Positions 1 to 11,703 of a stretch of DNA of 64,000 bases are shown piece by piece. Both the position numbers and the translations under genes were made by a program. Under the pieces are notes generated by a model that searched no databases, had not been told where the DNA came from, and saw only the letters and a program-made list of their open reading frames with translations. The stretch is from Tetrahymena elliotti 4EA. Its lineage: Eukaryota; Ciliophora; Oligohymenophorea; Hymenostomatida; Tetrahymenidae. Position 1 is the stretch's first letter; every line of letters begins with the position of its first letter. Location of the stretch: positions 248,001 through 312,000 of the forward strand of contig JH720340.1 in the NCBI GenBank assembly GCA_000231825.2. The letters run 5' to 3'.

Positions 1-993
1 AGGAGGATACTCTGTTGACGAAGTATCAGTATCTGGATGGTAATATATGGGCTTTGTTTCCTCTGCATTAAAATACTCATAGTAATATCTCTCAAAAGGT
101 ATAGTAGAAGGAATAGGACCACTTTAGACTGACTAGTTTGTGCTTTCTCTCAAATATTTTTTTATTTACTTAGCCTTTTTGTTATAGCTTTTTTCTATGA
201 AAGAAGCTTTCAATTTTTTATTTAAAGCCAAAAAAATACTTTATTTGTTTAAATTTTAGACAGCTAAATGAGCACTTTCTTTATCATGATATTTGAGAAA
301 AGCATGACCTTTACACTCATTAGTTATATTATCTCTGATGACTTTTAATTTTTAGATTCTACCAAAATTATCAAATATATTAGAAATACTTGTATCAGAA
401 ATCAAACCAGGTAAGTTTTTAATAATTAGTTTATGACTTGAATTCTCACTAACTCCAAGTCTTTCTTCTTCTCCAGAAGCCCATTTCATCACTATTTCCT
501 ATTTACTATTTGGAAAATGTTTATTTTTATAGAACTCCATAACCTTCTCTGCTTCAGTGATAGAAGTAAAAGTAGCAAAAGCGCATCCTTGATGTCGAAA
601 TTTTTCATCTCTTATCACTTCGATTAAGGTAATGCAAGAGTGTTTCTAAAAAAAAATTTTTAAATCTCCTTCCTACCAGGATTTAGGAACTTACCCTATA
701 AATATTTTTATAGGGATAGTTTTAACTAATATCTAAATATCAAGAACAAAATTATTTTTATCATGATTTATACTAAATTGAGATTATTTATCTCTGTTAG
801 CTGATTTCTCCAAAAGTTATAATAATTAATTTGTTTACTATTACAAACTATCTAAATCAACAATATCCTCATCTTCTTTCATCTCTTTTGTTTGATCGAA
901 ATTCTGTAAGAGATTATTGAATGAGATCAGGTCCTTTTAAAACCTGTAATCAATCTCAAAAGAATTATCTTCCTACTATTGTTAGCTGTTCAT
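1..993 (-). CDS. CELF/Bruno-like RNA-binding protein with two RRMs (C-terminus off the window)
   Basis: Read from ATG at 993 with TAA/TAG as Gln, the frame stays open without introns to the window edge, so 331 residues are visible and the C-terminus is missing. A Gln-rich acidic N-terminus of about 90 residues is followed by RRM1 (about 96-170; RNP2 IFIGQV, RNP1 QGCAFATF). RRM2 covers about 185-255 (RNP2 LIIKNL, RNP1 KGHAFLKY). The linker after RRM1 has the KWASGEEERLG pattern seen after the first RRM of CELF/Bruno and FCA-type proteins, which suggests a role in pre-mRNA processing or translational control. That family role is inferred; the RRMs are direct. The tail after RRM2 is Lys- and Tyr-rich with no recognised domain; a third RRM could lie outside the window. 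Confidence 0.85.
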
Positions 994-1406
994 AGTTTTA
1001 TTTAAATTAGTTATCAACACTGAAATTATTTGATTTCAAAGAAAAATCAAATTTAAAAATTAAAAATTGTTCAAAATAGTTAGCAACTAAACTATTAACA
1101 ATTTAATTTATTATTTTATTGAAGATATATTTTTTGGCTATCAAATATATTTAATTATCAATTAGAAATTCATTTCATTGTTTTTAGTAATCAAATCAAA
1201 ATAAGTGTTTATTAAGTTCATATCAAATAAATAAAAACAGATAGAAAAAGTATCTGATAAGGTAATATTTTATTTCTACAAAATTTAAAAACTTGAACAA
1301 AGAATATGGATATTTAAAAATAGGAGATGTTGTATATTTTTAATAGCAAAATACATACAATAAAATAAATTAAATAGTTGTTTTGCATAAAGACTATTTC
1401 TTTTTT
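994..1406. other. AT-rich intergenic stretch between two minus-strand genes
   Basis: About 410 bases of A/T-rich sequence with no supported gene. It must hold the 3' UTR of the OPA3-like gene and the 5' flank of the RRM gene. I see no structured element. Confidence 0.6.
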
Positions 1407-1982
1407 TCAGCTAATCCTGTTTATGATTGTTTCCATTGAAAATATCTTTTCATTTAGTTTAGCAATGTTTATTTAATTTTCTATTGAAGTTTACAAATGT
1501 TTGTCAAAAATCTAGTTTTAGCCTTAAACAACAGAGCTCCACATTTATTGTTAGATATCCCATTTAGCTCTTAATACTTCTAATTCTTTTTTAATTTCAT
1601 TCTTTTACCTGTTTAAATAATACACTTCTTCTTCAAGCCTATCTTTTCTTTCTTTTTCTTCCTACATCTCTCGATGCTTTTATATTCCTTAAGAAATCGT
1701 AATATAACCAATTACTCCATACACTATAACAACCTCAATAAAGAAGTTAGCAAAATTTTCTAAAGCTTTTTCATCACTAAGTAAAACTTCTTTAACTTTT
1801 CCTTCATAACCTAAAAATCTTCTGTTGATCCATGCCTCCCAATTATAAATAATATTTCCCCACCTAACAAGTGTTTCTCTTGGAGTACCACCTATTTTTT
1901 GTATCCCAACTTTAAATATAACTACAATAGGCCTAGAAAATACTTTTCCAACTAAAGAAAGAGCTTTAAGAAGAGGTAACAT
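1407..1982 (-). CDS. OPA3: OPA3-like mitochondrial protein
   Basis: The 191-residue protein starts at ATG 1982 and ends at TGA 1407, with no intron. The N-terminal half has the OPA3 pattern: a hydrophobic start (MLPLLKALSLVGKVFSRPI), then basic residues. Next come a Trp-containing segment (NIIYNWEAWINRRFLGYEG) and the conserved LSDEKALENFANFFIEVVIV helix, which fits the membrane-associated segment of OPA3. After residue 98 the chain becomes a charged coiled coil (EEEKERKDRLEEEV). This order, hydrophobic N-terminus then C-terminal coiled coil, is that of human OPA3, a mitochondrial protein linked to optic atrophy. The in-frame TAA after GYITIS must be read as Gln for the coiled coil to be joined. 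Mitochondrial location is inferred from the family. Confidence 0.8.
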
Positions 1983-2870
1983 TTAACTATTTGAAAATAT
2001 AATAAATAACGTTTTTAAATAATAATAATTTATTATTAATAAAATTAGCGGTTTAATATTGATCAAACAATTTAAAATCAATCAAATCATCATTTTTGAC
2101 AATAAAAATAGAAAAAAATCAGAAATTTCTGTCCAAATAATAGATAAGCTTTGAGAATAAATAAAATTACAATTTTATAGGATTTTTTCGAAACACATTT
2201 TTTATTAATCTCTCATTTATTTATAAATTATTTTTAAAATCATCTATTTTTTTATAATTCTCCCAAAATAGATTTTATTAATATTTTCCAAAATAAAAAA
2301 ACTTTTTATTATCATTGAGATAATCATACCTTAAATATTCTTCAATCAACCACTGCTCTTTGTTAAAACACATTGGAAAGAATAATTAAATAATTCTTAA
2401 ATTTTTTTTTGTAATTAAGACAATAAACTAGAACTTTTTTTACAAGAAATAAGGGAGTAAGATTTGAATAATGGAGTTAATTTATTTAAAACACATTTCT
2501 ATAATATACTTATATAATGATTTCAATCATTATAAAAAAAAAGTGAGAAAGTTTGATATAAAAAATGAAGAATAATTTAAATTTAAAAATTTTATAAAAT
2601 AAATCAAATAAAATGAAAGAAGGTGTTCATCATAATTATTAAATTATAAAATTAGAAAATTTTGTATGAATAGATTAATAATTATGTAATACTAAAGTTA
2701 TTTTGCAAAAATTTTAATTAAAAATTAATAATATTTGTAGAATGTTTTATGTATGTATAAAAGGTTATGAAAACTTTAATTTATATTGATTTACTTTTTA
2801 AAACACTTATTAAAATTATTATTGAGTATTATTCTTTTTGATAGTTATTGATCAAAACAAAATATTTAGA
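1983..2870. other. Divergent intergenic region
   Basis: This region separates divergently transcribed genes (OPA3-like leftwards, K+ channel rightwards) and should contain both promoters. It is nearly pure A/T with poly-A/poly-T tracts. I see no gene or recognisable motif. Confidence 0.6.
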
Positions 2871-5800
2871 ATGACTGATGCACCAAATTTAGGTAGTGCT
2901 AAGAAAGAAGATGTATCAATACTGTTTTAAAGATCTTTCAATCCATTATTTAAGAATGTATTTTTCATTATTCATCTGATAATTTTCTTTTTATTCTATT
3001 TTTAAACATGATTAAATGTTATTGGTTGAACATATTTAGGATGATGAAGACTTTCAAGCACTTCGAGTAAGAAAAGAAAGTAGTATTCATTCAGAGGATA
3101 TGAGAGAATCAGATAATGATAATGATGATACATAAAATGAAAAAAAATAGAATTTAAACTAAAAAAGAGAACTTCATTTAGTTATTGACATTCCCAAATA
3201 ATAACAAACTTCTACTATTATGAATGAATATGCAGACAGCAAAATGGCAAAATATTCTCCAGTACTTTCTCCATAGAAAGATACTCCCCACAATGCTTTT
3301 GATGGAGAGACTTAAAGTCTATTTTAAGGATCTCTCTACTTAAAAACTTATAAAAAAAACCCTAGAAAGCTGATGAAGGCTATAAATTTATTAGTAAATG
3401 TAAAAAGCTTCTACAATCAACTGACAAAGAATACTAGAATATTTTAAAAATTGACTTAAGAATAATATATTTTGATAGGAGATAAAGCTTCATTTTACAG
3501 TAATAGGCTCATGAAAAAATATAACAATAGAAAGATTTCTCATTATTTACATTTTGTTTAGTAGACAGTCCATGAGTTCTTCAGATTGTTTTAAATGATT
3601 CCTATTATTTAACCACATACAGCAGTTAAAACAATTTGGGATTTTATACAAGGACTCTTAATTATATTAAGTTTATTGTTTTTTAGTCTTGTAATAGTTT
3701 TTGGTTTGAATATTGCTGAGTATTAAGTATTTTTATAGGTTAGTTTAATCTTTTTTGGATTTGATATACTCATATAATTTAATACAGGAATAGTTATTAA
3801 AGGTTAAGTAGAACATTCAAGGATTTAAATAGCAAAAGAATACTTAAAAGAAAATTTTTTTATGGATGCAATAGGAATTACCCCAATATTTTTATTAAAT
3901 TCATCAAATTTAAAAACAATATTAATTTAATCAAGCTATGTCATGCAAAGTATATTATATGCCTGTGTTATTTTTAAATGCTTTATGCTGAGAAGTATAT
4001 ACGAAAGAATTGAACAAAAATTTGGTTATCAAAAAAATTTAGAAAACCTACTTGATTTGATGAAACTCCTTTTTAAAATAGGTTCCATCTGTCATTTTTT
4101 TTCTTTACTTTGGTTTGCTCTTGGCTATTATGAAATAAATATCCTGGAAAGATAAAATACTTGGATTTAATACAAAAATATTGAAGATAAGGGAATCTAT
4201 ACTTAATATATTTATTCTTTTTATTATATTACCACTACAATGATTACAGTGGGTTATGGAGATATAACTCCTTAAAATGAAGTCGAAATCACTTTTTCAG
4301 TTCTCATTATGTATCTCACTAGCGTTGTCTATGCTTATTCATTAAACTGTATCGGAAACATTCTTTATAACATAAATGAAGCTCATAAAGATTTTAGGAG
4401 TGATATGAGAACTATTCATTAGTTGATGGAAGAACAAAATGTTAAATAAAGTGTAAGAGTAAAAATTAGCAATTATGTAGAATACTTGTGCAAGGTAACA
4501 ACAATTTTATCAAATATAAAAACATAAATTTTTCATTATCTACACACAGATATTTTAAATAAAGTAAATTGTGCTTTAAAACCACAAGTCGATGTTAAAA
4601 TCATTAAATAAATAAAAATACAAAAGATACTTTAATATGAAATATCTAAAAATTCAAAATAAAAAATAAGCATTAGCTATTTTATTCTTAGTTAAAGTTT
4701 TTAAACTCTTATTTCTCTTGGAAAAATTATTGAAGGTTTTTACAAGATAATTTTTAATTCCATTAAAAATGAACAGAATTTTAAAAATTAAAAAGTTTGT
4801 TAAGAGTATTTTATTTAGAATTGTATTTTAAAGTATTTTTTTAAATATAGGAATCTAACCATCAAAAAAAGGCTAAATAAGATTAAATTTTATCTAAATT
4901 ATCTCACTAATTACGCTCAGAGCTGATGAATGAAATTAAGGGAAGATTTATATCAGAGATTCCTTTATTCAAGGATATTATTAAATAATAGACAATAGCT
5001 AAAATTATAGAAAATATGGAGGAATGTTTATTTTCCCCAGGTGAAATTATTTTTTCACACCATGACTAAGATGATTGTGCAATTTATTATCTTCTGAAAG
5101 GATAAGTGAAGATATCTTTAGAGGATTAAGTTCATAGAACTGTTAAATTAATTGAAAGAAAAGGTTGCTTTGGAGAATTATCATTTATAACAGGGAATGA
5201 AAGAATTGGAACAGCTACTGCTAGTGATTTTTGTCGATTATATAAAATTAAAAGAGATGATTTTCTAAGTATAATCAAAGAGAATTCCCAAGATTTTGAA
5301 AATTTTAAAATGCTTTATGAATCAGTATGTCTAAAAGGTAATTTAAAATTTGCAAAGTTATATTGTTACTCTTGTAAAAGAGGAGATCACACAGCTCAAA
5401 TGTGTCCTAAGACACATTTAATATTTTCAAAATAAATTTTGATTCAAAAGTATAATAAATCTATCCCTATTCTAGATAGGACTAATCATAAAAGAAGGAA
5501 AAATAGATTTAATTCTAAAAATTTATTTTCTTAAGTTTAAGAAGCCTTAGTGAACATTCATTTAGTACCTGAATATGAAGAGGTTATCTAAATTATTGAA
5601 AGAATAGCCCATTTAAATGATACTTTTCTGGAGTTATATTATTCAGATGAAGAATTATCAAATTATGATGCTTATTCAAATAATTTTAATATGAGTTTAA
5701 GAGAAATCTAACAAGCTAGTCATAAAGAGAAACTTTCAAATGCTTAGAATGAACCATCTGAATAATAATCACAAAGAGAGCTTAGAGATAAGAATAATTT

Positions 5801-7592
5801 GACTCCAAGTTAAAGTTCTGAAAGTGATTATGAAGACGACGATGATGAGTCGAATACCTAAAATAGTTCTCATGAAACAACAACTATTGAAGTGAACAGC
5901 TAAAAAGAAAATTCTTCAAAAAATAATAAGAATAAAAAAAAATTAAGAAGCACAAGGAGCTTTGCTTATGAAATGAATGAGAATATTAAAGAGGAAACTA
6001 GTGAAGATTCTGATGAGAATAATGATGATAATTTTAAAAATAAAATAAATTAAAACAACAATTAAGTGATTAAGTGGGCTTCAAAATTTAATCAGTAATC
6101 AGAAATATCAGCGTTCTCTGTAAAAGAAAAAGATGATGATTGTTAATTTGATGACTAAAGTAGAAAATATCTTAAAGACATTGAAGATGAGTTTTTTTTA
6201 AAAAATTAAGACCATTTTAGTAGAAGTAGCTACTTTTAAAAAAGCAGATAGAGCATGAGTGTTAACTAAATGAATTAAAGCACTAGCCCAGGTTTCCCTA
6301 AAAGAAAATCATTTCACAGAGATTACTCAGAGAGATCAACTAACTAAATTCATTAATAAGAAAACGAAAGTCAATATATTTTTAGAAATCAACAAAATAG
6401 TTAAAACTATGTACATGTCAATACAGATAGATAGTTCCATAATTAATAGTCAGGGGTTTCTTCTAACGTTGTGCATTACTAAAATTAAAGTTAAATGGGA
6501 TTTTGTGATATAAATATAAGTGAATAGAATCTAGATGATTAAGTATATATTAGAGAGCATAAGTCTAACTCAGTTTCAACTTCCAAGTTTAACAAAGATT
6601 CATTATCTGGAAGATAAGCTGTCGGCAACTATCGCAAGTCTGTTTCTTTTGATCCAGAACACTATTAAGAAATATAAAAAGAACTACAAAAAAAGTAATT
6701 AACTGGAAGTGTTAAGAAACTTCAAACTCAAAGATCATAAGAATATAGTTAAAGGGGTTACAAAAATCCATCTTCCATTCAAAAAATACCTTCTGCACTA
6801 AAAAATTAATCATCTTTAGGAATGTAAAATTTTTCAAGCTTCAATAACATGTAAACTAATAATTTAAGTCACCAAAGTTCTTAATTAAGAAAACAATCAT
6901 CAAGAGTATATAAAAGATAATCTACAAACTTTAATCCTTCATAAACAAACATACCCAACCCTAATTAATAGGTATAAAAAGGTATTCTTAAAAAAAATTT
7001 CTAGAATGAAAGACGTTAGTTGAAACCAAATGATATGAGATTAATTATTCAAAATGAAGAGAAGCTTATTGAGCTATATTAAAACCAATAGTAGAGGTAG
7101 TAAGATGAAGATATGTTAAACTCAGTAAAATATAAAGAATCTAAACTAGATCAGGATTATGAGAATGATAAATTTGATTGTATGAAAAGTTACATTTATT
7201 ACTACCCATAATTTAATGCACCAATTGTAATATCTAATTACAACAAATATATGAACTAAACAAGAAATGGAGTCAAAAGGAGAGTAACTTAATAAGGAAA
7301 AAATTTAAAATCCAGAATTAAAAGGGTTATCAATAATAAAAAAGTATAAAATACTCCTATATCTTAGAATGCAGTAAGTCCTTAGCCTTAACTAAACAAT
7401 TCAGCAAGTAATAAAGGAGAAAAGAGCAATAAATCTATTTAAGTTTTTAACAACACTCATATTTAAACAAACTATCTATAATCTACAGAAAAAATAATAT
7501 CAGCTGCAGATACAAATTTAAATAATTAGAAATTTATGTTATCAACAATACTACAATACATGAAAGATAAGAAATCAGATAATAATATGTGA
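2871..7592 (+). CDS. Cyclic-nucleotide-binding K+ channel with zinc knuckle and long tail
   Basis: Introns at 2958-3039 and 4495-4850 leave 4284 coding bases, an exact 1427 codons plus TGA. Order: acidic/Ser-rich N-terminus; S1 near residue 226 (ILSLLFFSLVIVFGL); S2 (FFGFDILIQFNTG); the EAG/CNG-type S2-S3 link and S3 (YLKENFFMDAIGITPIF). An S4 with few basic residues, S5, and a pore with the K+ filter TVGYGD (codons 4246-4263) follow. Then S6, a C-linker, and a cyclic-nucleotide-binding domain at about 554-674 (SPGEIIF, GCFGELSF). Next is a CCHC zinc knuckle (CYSCKRGDHTAQMC), then about 730 Ser/Asn/Gln-rich residues. It should be a plasma or ciliary membrane K+ channel gated or tuned by cyclic nucleotide. 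The knuckle makes it a ciliate-style variant of the EAG/CNG family. S4 looks too poor in Arg/Lys for strong voltage sensing, which is an inference. Confidence 0.9.
4495..4850 (+). other. Long intron between C-linker and cyclic-nucleotide-binding domain
   Basis: GT at 4495 and AG at 4850 join YVEYLCK to ESNHQKKAK and restore the EAG-type sequence QILSKLSHQLRSEL. At 356 nt it is far longer than most introns here (about 40-90 nt). Read through in frame, it has no TGA until just after the acceptor (about 4925). Confidence 0.8.
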
Positions 7593-8358
7593 TATGACTA
7601 TAACCTATAATTATTGAAAGAAATATTCAAACCAGACAAGGAAACAACTAAAAAATTAATAATTTATTTATAATTTTATTTATTTCATTTTAAACTTTTA
7701 AATTGATAAAGAATCAAGTCTTTCGCAAATAAAAAAATTCAATTTTATTAAAAATTTTTAGACATTGTAAATATTTGTTTTTGTTTTGAAAATTTATTAA
7801 TATGATTTTCTTTAATTTCTTTGAGATTGAGAATTACTAGTTATCTAAAAATAGACTTTCGTTGAAAATAATTTATTTAAATTTAAAAGTTAAAACATCC
7901 ATTTTGAAAAGCAAGTTTTTGTTTTTTAAATCTATTTTCTAAATCTAAAGATTTTATTTTTTTAAAATAGAAAATATTAATTTTTTAAGTGAAAATTCAT
8001 CTAATTTTATATTAAATTATTTGGTTGATTGATAGTTTGCAAAATAAATGAATAAATAGATAGATTTAAGCTTAAAACTATATTTATATTCATTCATTGC
8101 AAAGATTTATATCAAAAAATTAAATTATTATTAAAAGTATTTGTGGTGTTATCCATTTCAAGTTTAGAAAGCCAAAAACTAGAAATAAGCATAAATTATA
8201 GCTTTTAAAGTTAGATTACCTAAACAATCAATTAGACAGAATTTTACAAATATATACAAATGATTAGACATATTTAGTGCTTATTTAATAAAATAGCTCT
8301 CTAGTAGAATCACACCAAATTTGTTCATATACCATAATTTTTATTTTCTTAATAATTC
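7593..8358. other. Intergenic region
   Basis: AT-rich spacer between the K+ channel stop and the DnaJ start, with long poly-T and poly-A runs. No gene is seen. Confidence 0.6.
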
Positions 8359-9525
8359 ATGAAAAAGAATCTTTATTCTATCTTGGGTGTCCCTAAGTCT
8401 TCAGACCTATCAGAAATTAAAAAGGCATATTATAAATTAGTAAAGCAGTACCATCCAGATTCAAACCCTCATCCCAATTCTAAATAGAAATTTGAGGAAA
8501 TTACAGAAGCATATGAAGTTTTATCTGATGATAGTAAAAGAAAATTATATGATTCTTGTGGTTTTAGTGAGGATTCATTCGAAAATGAAGAGCAATATGA
8601 AGGTGATGCCAATGAAGCAAAAGAAAAAACAGCAACTGGCGGGAAGGGATTTAGTAAAAAGCGTAATCGTTTTCATGATTACGAAGAAGTATTTTAAGAT
8701 TTCGATTCATTTTTTGAATAAAAAATGAAGTAAAAAGCTCGTCCTCCTACTAGAGGTGCTGATATACATTATATTCTAGATTTAGACTTTCTAGAAAGTC
8801 TTACTGATAATGTTTAAAAAGTTATATAATTTGAGCGTAAATGTTTGTGTCCTCAATGCAAGGGTACAAGAGCTTAATAAGGAACAGTACCTTCGAGATG
8901 CTATTCTTGTGGAGGTTCAGGAACAATTTTAATTCGTAATACTAGTGCTTTTGCAAGTTCTTCAATAAATGAATAAATGTGTACAGAGTGTGATGGATAT
9001 GGGAAAGTTGTAAAAAATAAATGTTAAATATGTACAGGATTAGGCTATTTAACTTAAACAGTAAAAGAAAATGTAAAAGTACCTAAAGGAGTTAAGAGTG
9101 ATCAAGTACTTAGAAAAGAAAGCTGTGGTAATGTTGGAGAATAAGGAGGAAAGAATGGAGATTTATTCATTAAATTGAAAGTCAAAGATCATCCTTATTA
9201 CAGTAGAAATGGAAATAATATTTTATCAGATTGTAAAGTTAGCATTTCTTAAGCTATTTTAGGTGGTAGAGTAAAAGTAGAAACTATACATGGATTTGTA
9301 GAAATAGATATTCCATCTGGTACTCATGATGGAGATATCAAAAAATTAAGTAATCTTGGTGTAGCTAAAGACAACTCTAGGTACAGAGGCGATCACATCT
9401 TAACTTTTAAAATACAAATTCCCACAACTTTGACTTAAGAATAAAAGAACATTTTTAAATAACTAAAAGAGCTAGACTATTAAAATGAGGAGAAACCTTT
9501 TGATGTTTCTAATTTGTAATATTGA
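8359..9525 (+). CDS. DnaJ/Hsp40 type A co-chaperone
   Basis: 388 residues, uninterrupted from ATG 8359 to TGA 9523-9525. The J domain occupies residues 1-66, with [14 protein letters not shown] and the HPD motif that stimulates Hsp70 ATPase. A charged Gly/Asn/Glu segment replaces the usual Gly/Phe-rich linker. The cysteine-rich zinc domain has all four CxxCxGxG-type repeats: [32 protein letters not shown]. The C-terminal substrate-binding domains follow ([35 protein letters not shown]). The layout matches bacterial DnaJ and mitochondrial Mdj1/DNAJA3 more than the ER or cytosolic type with a CaaX end. No strong mitochondrial presequence precedes the J domain, so location is uncertain. Note that the first zinc repeat ends in TR rather than xG. 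Confidence 0.92.
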
Positions 9526-9960
9526 AAATCTAAAAAAATAAAGCCAAAATAAAGCATTTCAATTATTTCCATATAATCAATTTCTATTTATTAAATACCC
9601 ATTCATTTTCATATCTGTAAATTATCTCAATTATTCTTCAAATAAAATCATGAGAGCAGCAGTGCTTTTTCAATTATTAAATTAGAGTTAGAAAAAATTA
9701 AATTTTGTAGTGTTATTTATTTAATGTTGGTAGAGATTAGTTTAAAAAATATAAATTTTTAGATTTGTCAATTAATGTTAGAATTCTCTCAAAATGTTAA
9801 ATTTTGTTTTTAAATATTAGTATCTAAATTCTAAATAGTATTTGTTATTTATAGCTTTTTTATGTGAGTTGGTCTTTTCTTAGTACGCGCTTTAATTAAT
9901 ATACGTTCAATAATCATAAATTTGATACAAATTATTCAAAGATTTTTAAAATTTTAAAAC
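9526..9960. other. Intergenic region
   Basis: About 435 AT-rich bases between the DnaJ and RING genes. No gene or structured element is seen. Confidence 0.6.
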
Positions 9961-11001
9961 ATGAGCAACAGTAATAAAAATGCTTCAAGTAAAAATTTAA
10001 ACTCAAAAAGTGAAATAAATTACAAGCCAACATTTTTAGAATACAGCGACTTTAAAGATAGCAAAATGTTTAATGAGAATTCTAACTAAAATTATGACTT
10101 TTTAAAAAAAAGTGATTAACTTAGCAAGGAAATAAGCAAATTTCTTAGTGGAACTTACCAATTTGAGAAGTAAAGGGCTAGTCTCAAAAAAGATGAGGAA
10201 TTAAGGGGAAATTATAATTGGTAAAAGGTTAATAGCATTGAAATATAAGAGTAAAACTATTAATAGGTAGAAGAAAAAAAATAAGAAGAGCCTTTAAGCG
10301 ATGATAGCTTTGATGAAGACATGCTCTTTGAATAAGTAATCTGCTGTGAAAGTGAGGATGATATGAAATAATTTATAGAAATAAATGAAATGAGATGCTC
10401 AATAATGAAACCTGATTATTATAAATTGTATAACAAATTAAAGAAAAGAGCTGTTATGCTGATGAATATCTTAAAAAAAAAGTGCAGTACTTAAAGCAAA
10501 GAAAGTAACAATAAATAATTTAAAGACTATGAAACCAAAAACAAAGAGTTACAATTCGAACTTGAAAAGTATAAAAACTTGTATACAAGCTTAAATAAAA
10601 AGCTTTAAAATTAATATGGGAAATACGCTAATCTAGAATTTGAATATGGCTAACTGAAAACTAATTTTGAAGTTTTAGAAAATTAAAACAACTTTATAAA
10701 AGAGACATAGGTATTAAAAATAGATTTGTAAAAGATAATACAATTAGAAAGTAAAACTCAAAAAACTTTGCAGTAAATATCCCTGAAAAAAAATGAAATT
10801 ATAGAATAGCTTTAAAATAAAATAAGATAATCTAATGATTCTCATAAATCTATGTGTGTTATTTGCCAAGAAAAACCTATTAATTGCCTTTTGTAGCCTT
10901 GCTGTCATGCATGCTGTTGTGAAGGTTGTTCTTAAGGGTTAGATTAATGTCCTATGGATAGAAAGCTAATTACAAGTATTAAAAAAATTTATCTAAATTG
11001 A
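9961..11001 (+). CDS. Coiled-coil protein with C-terminal RING finger
   Basis: 346 residues, a single exon, ATG 9961 to TGA 10999-11001. The N-terminal third is Ser/Asn/Lys-rich and acidic. Residues of about 150-290 form a Lys/Glu/Gln-rich coiled coil (NKELQFELEKYKNLYTSLNK). The last 50 residues hold a C3HC4 RING of the IAP/MGRN type: CVICQEKPINCLL, then PCCHACCCEGC, then CPMDRK. RING domains of this class recruit E2 enzymes, so an E3 ubiquitin ligase is the likely activity; the substrate is unknown. The segment CCHACCC has extra cysteines beyond the zinc ligands. Flanked by independent plus-strand genes with their own spacers, it shows no sign of co-transcription. Confidence 0.82.
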
Positions 11002-11703
11002 GATTAGGAATAGTAAATGTGCAATCATAGAAAATAATAAGTTTAGTTCTATTCATGTAATACTAAAAACTGTTAAATTAAATGTATTAGCTAACAATCA
11101 ATCATCTTACTTAATTATTACATTCAATAAAAACCTTAAAATTAACATATTTGAGTTATATTTTATAATTAAAGAATCTTATAAAAACTTAAAACACCAA
11201 ATAGTAAATACTACTAATTATTGTCAATTTTGTTTCAAAACAAATTTAATATTTTAAAGTTAATTTCAATAAATTTATAGTTTCAAATATTTTAGTTAAA
11301 AATATCATTAAAATATTTGGATAAGATTTTTATTTTAATGAAACAAGATAGTCAAATTACTTTATAATATTCAGAGCAAAACTTTAATTCCATAATAATC
11401 TTAATATTTAATGTCAAATAAAGAATTTAATTTCTTAATTTAACTTTAAAATTTAATTTTCATTTTTGCTGAAATTTATTCTAAAAATTCAAATTTTTTT
11501 TTTTTGAAAACCTAAATATCTTACTTATTAATTAATCTAAGCTAGCAAGCTAAAAACTCTATTAATTAGAATTATTCATCAAAAATTTCTAAATATTAGC
11601 TTAATTTAAATTATTTTGCTAGAAATCAGTTTAGACTTATTAAATACAAGATATTTTTTCTATCAAAAATATCTGATAATATAAATTAAATAAATTAATT
11701 AGA
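11002..11703. other. Intergenic region
   Basis: About 700 AT-rich bases, with short inverted A/T stretches near 11520-11600 and poly-T at about 11490. No gene is supported. Confidence 0.55.
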
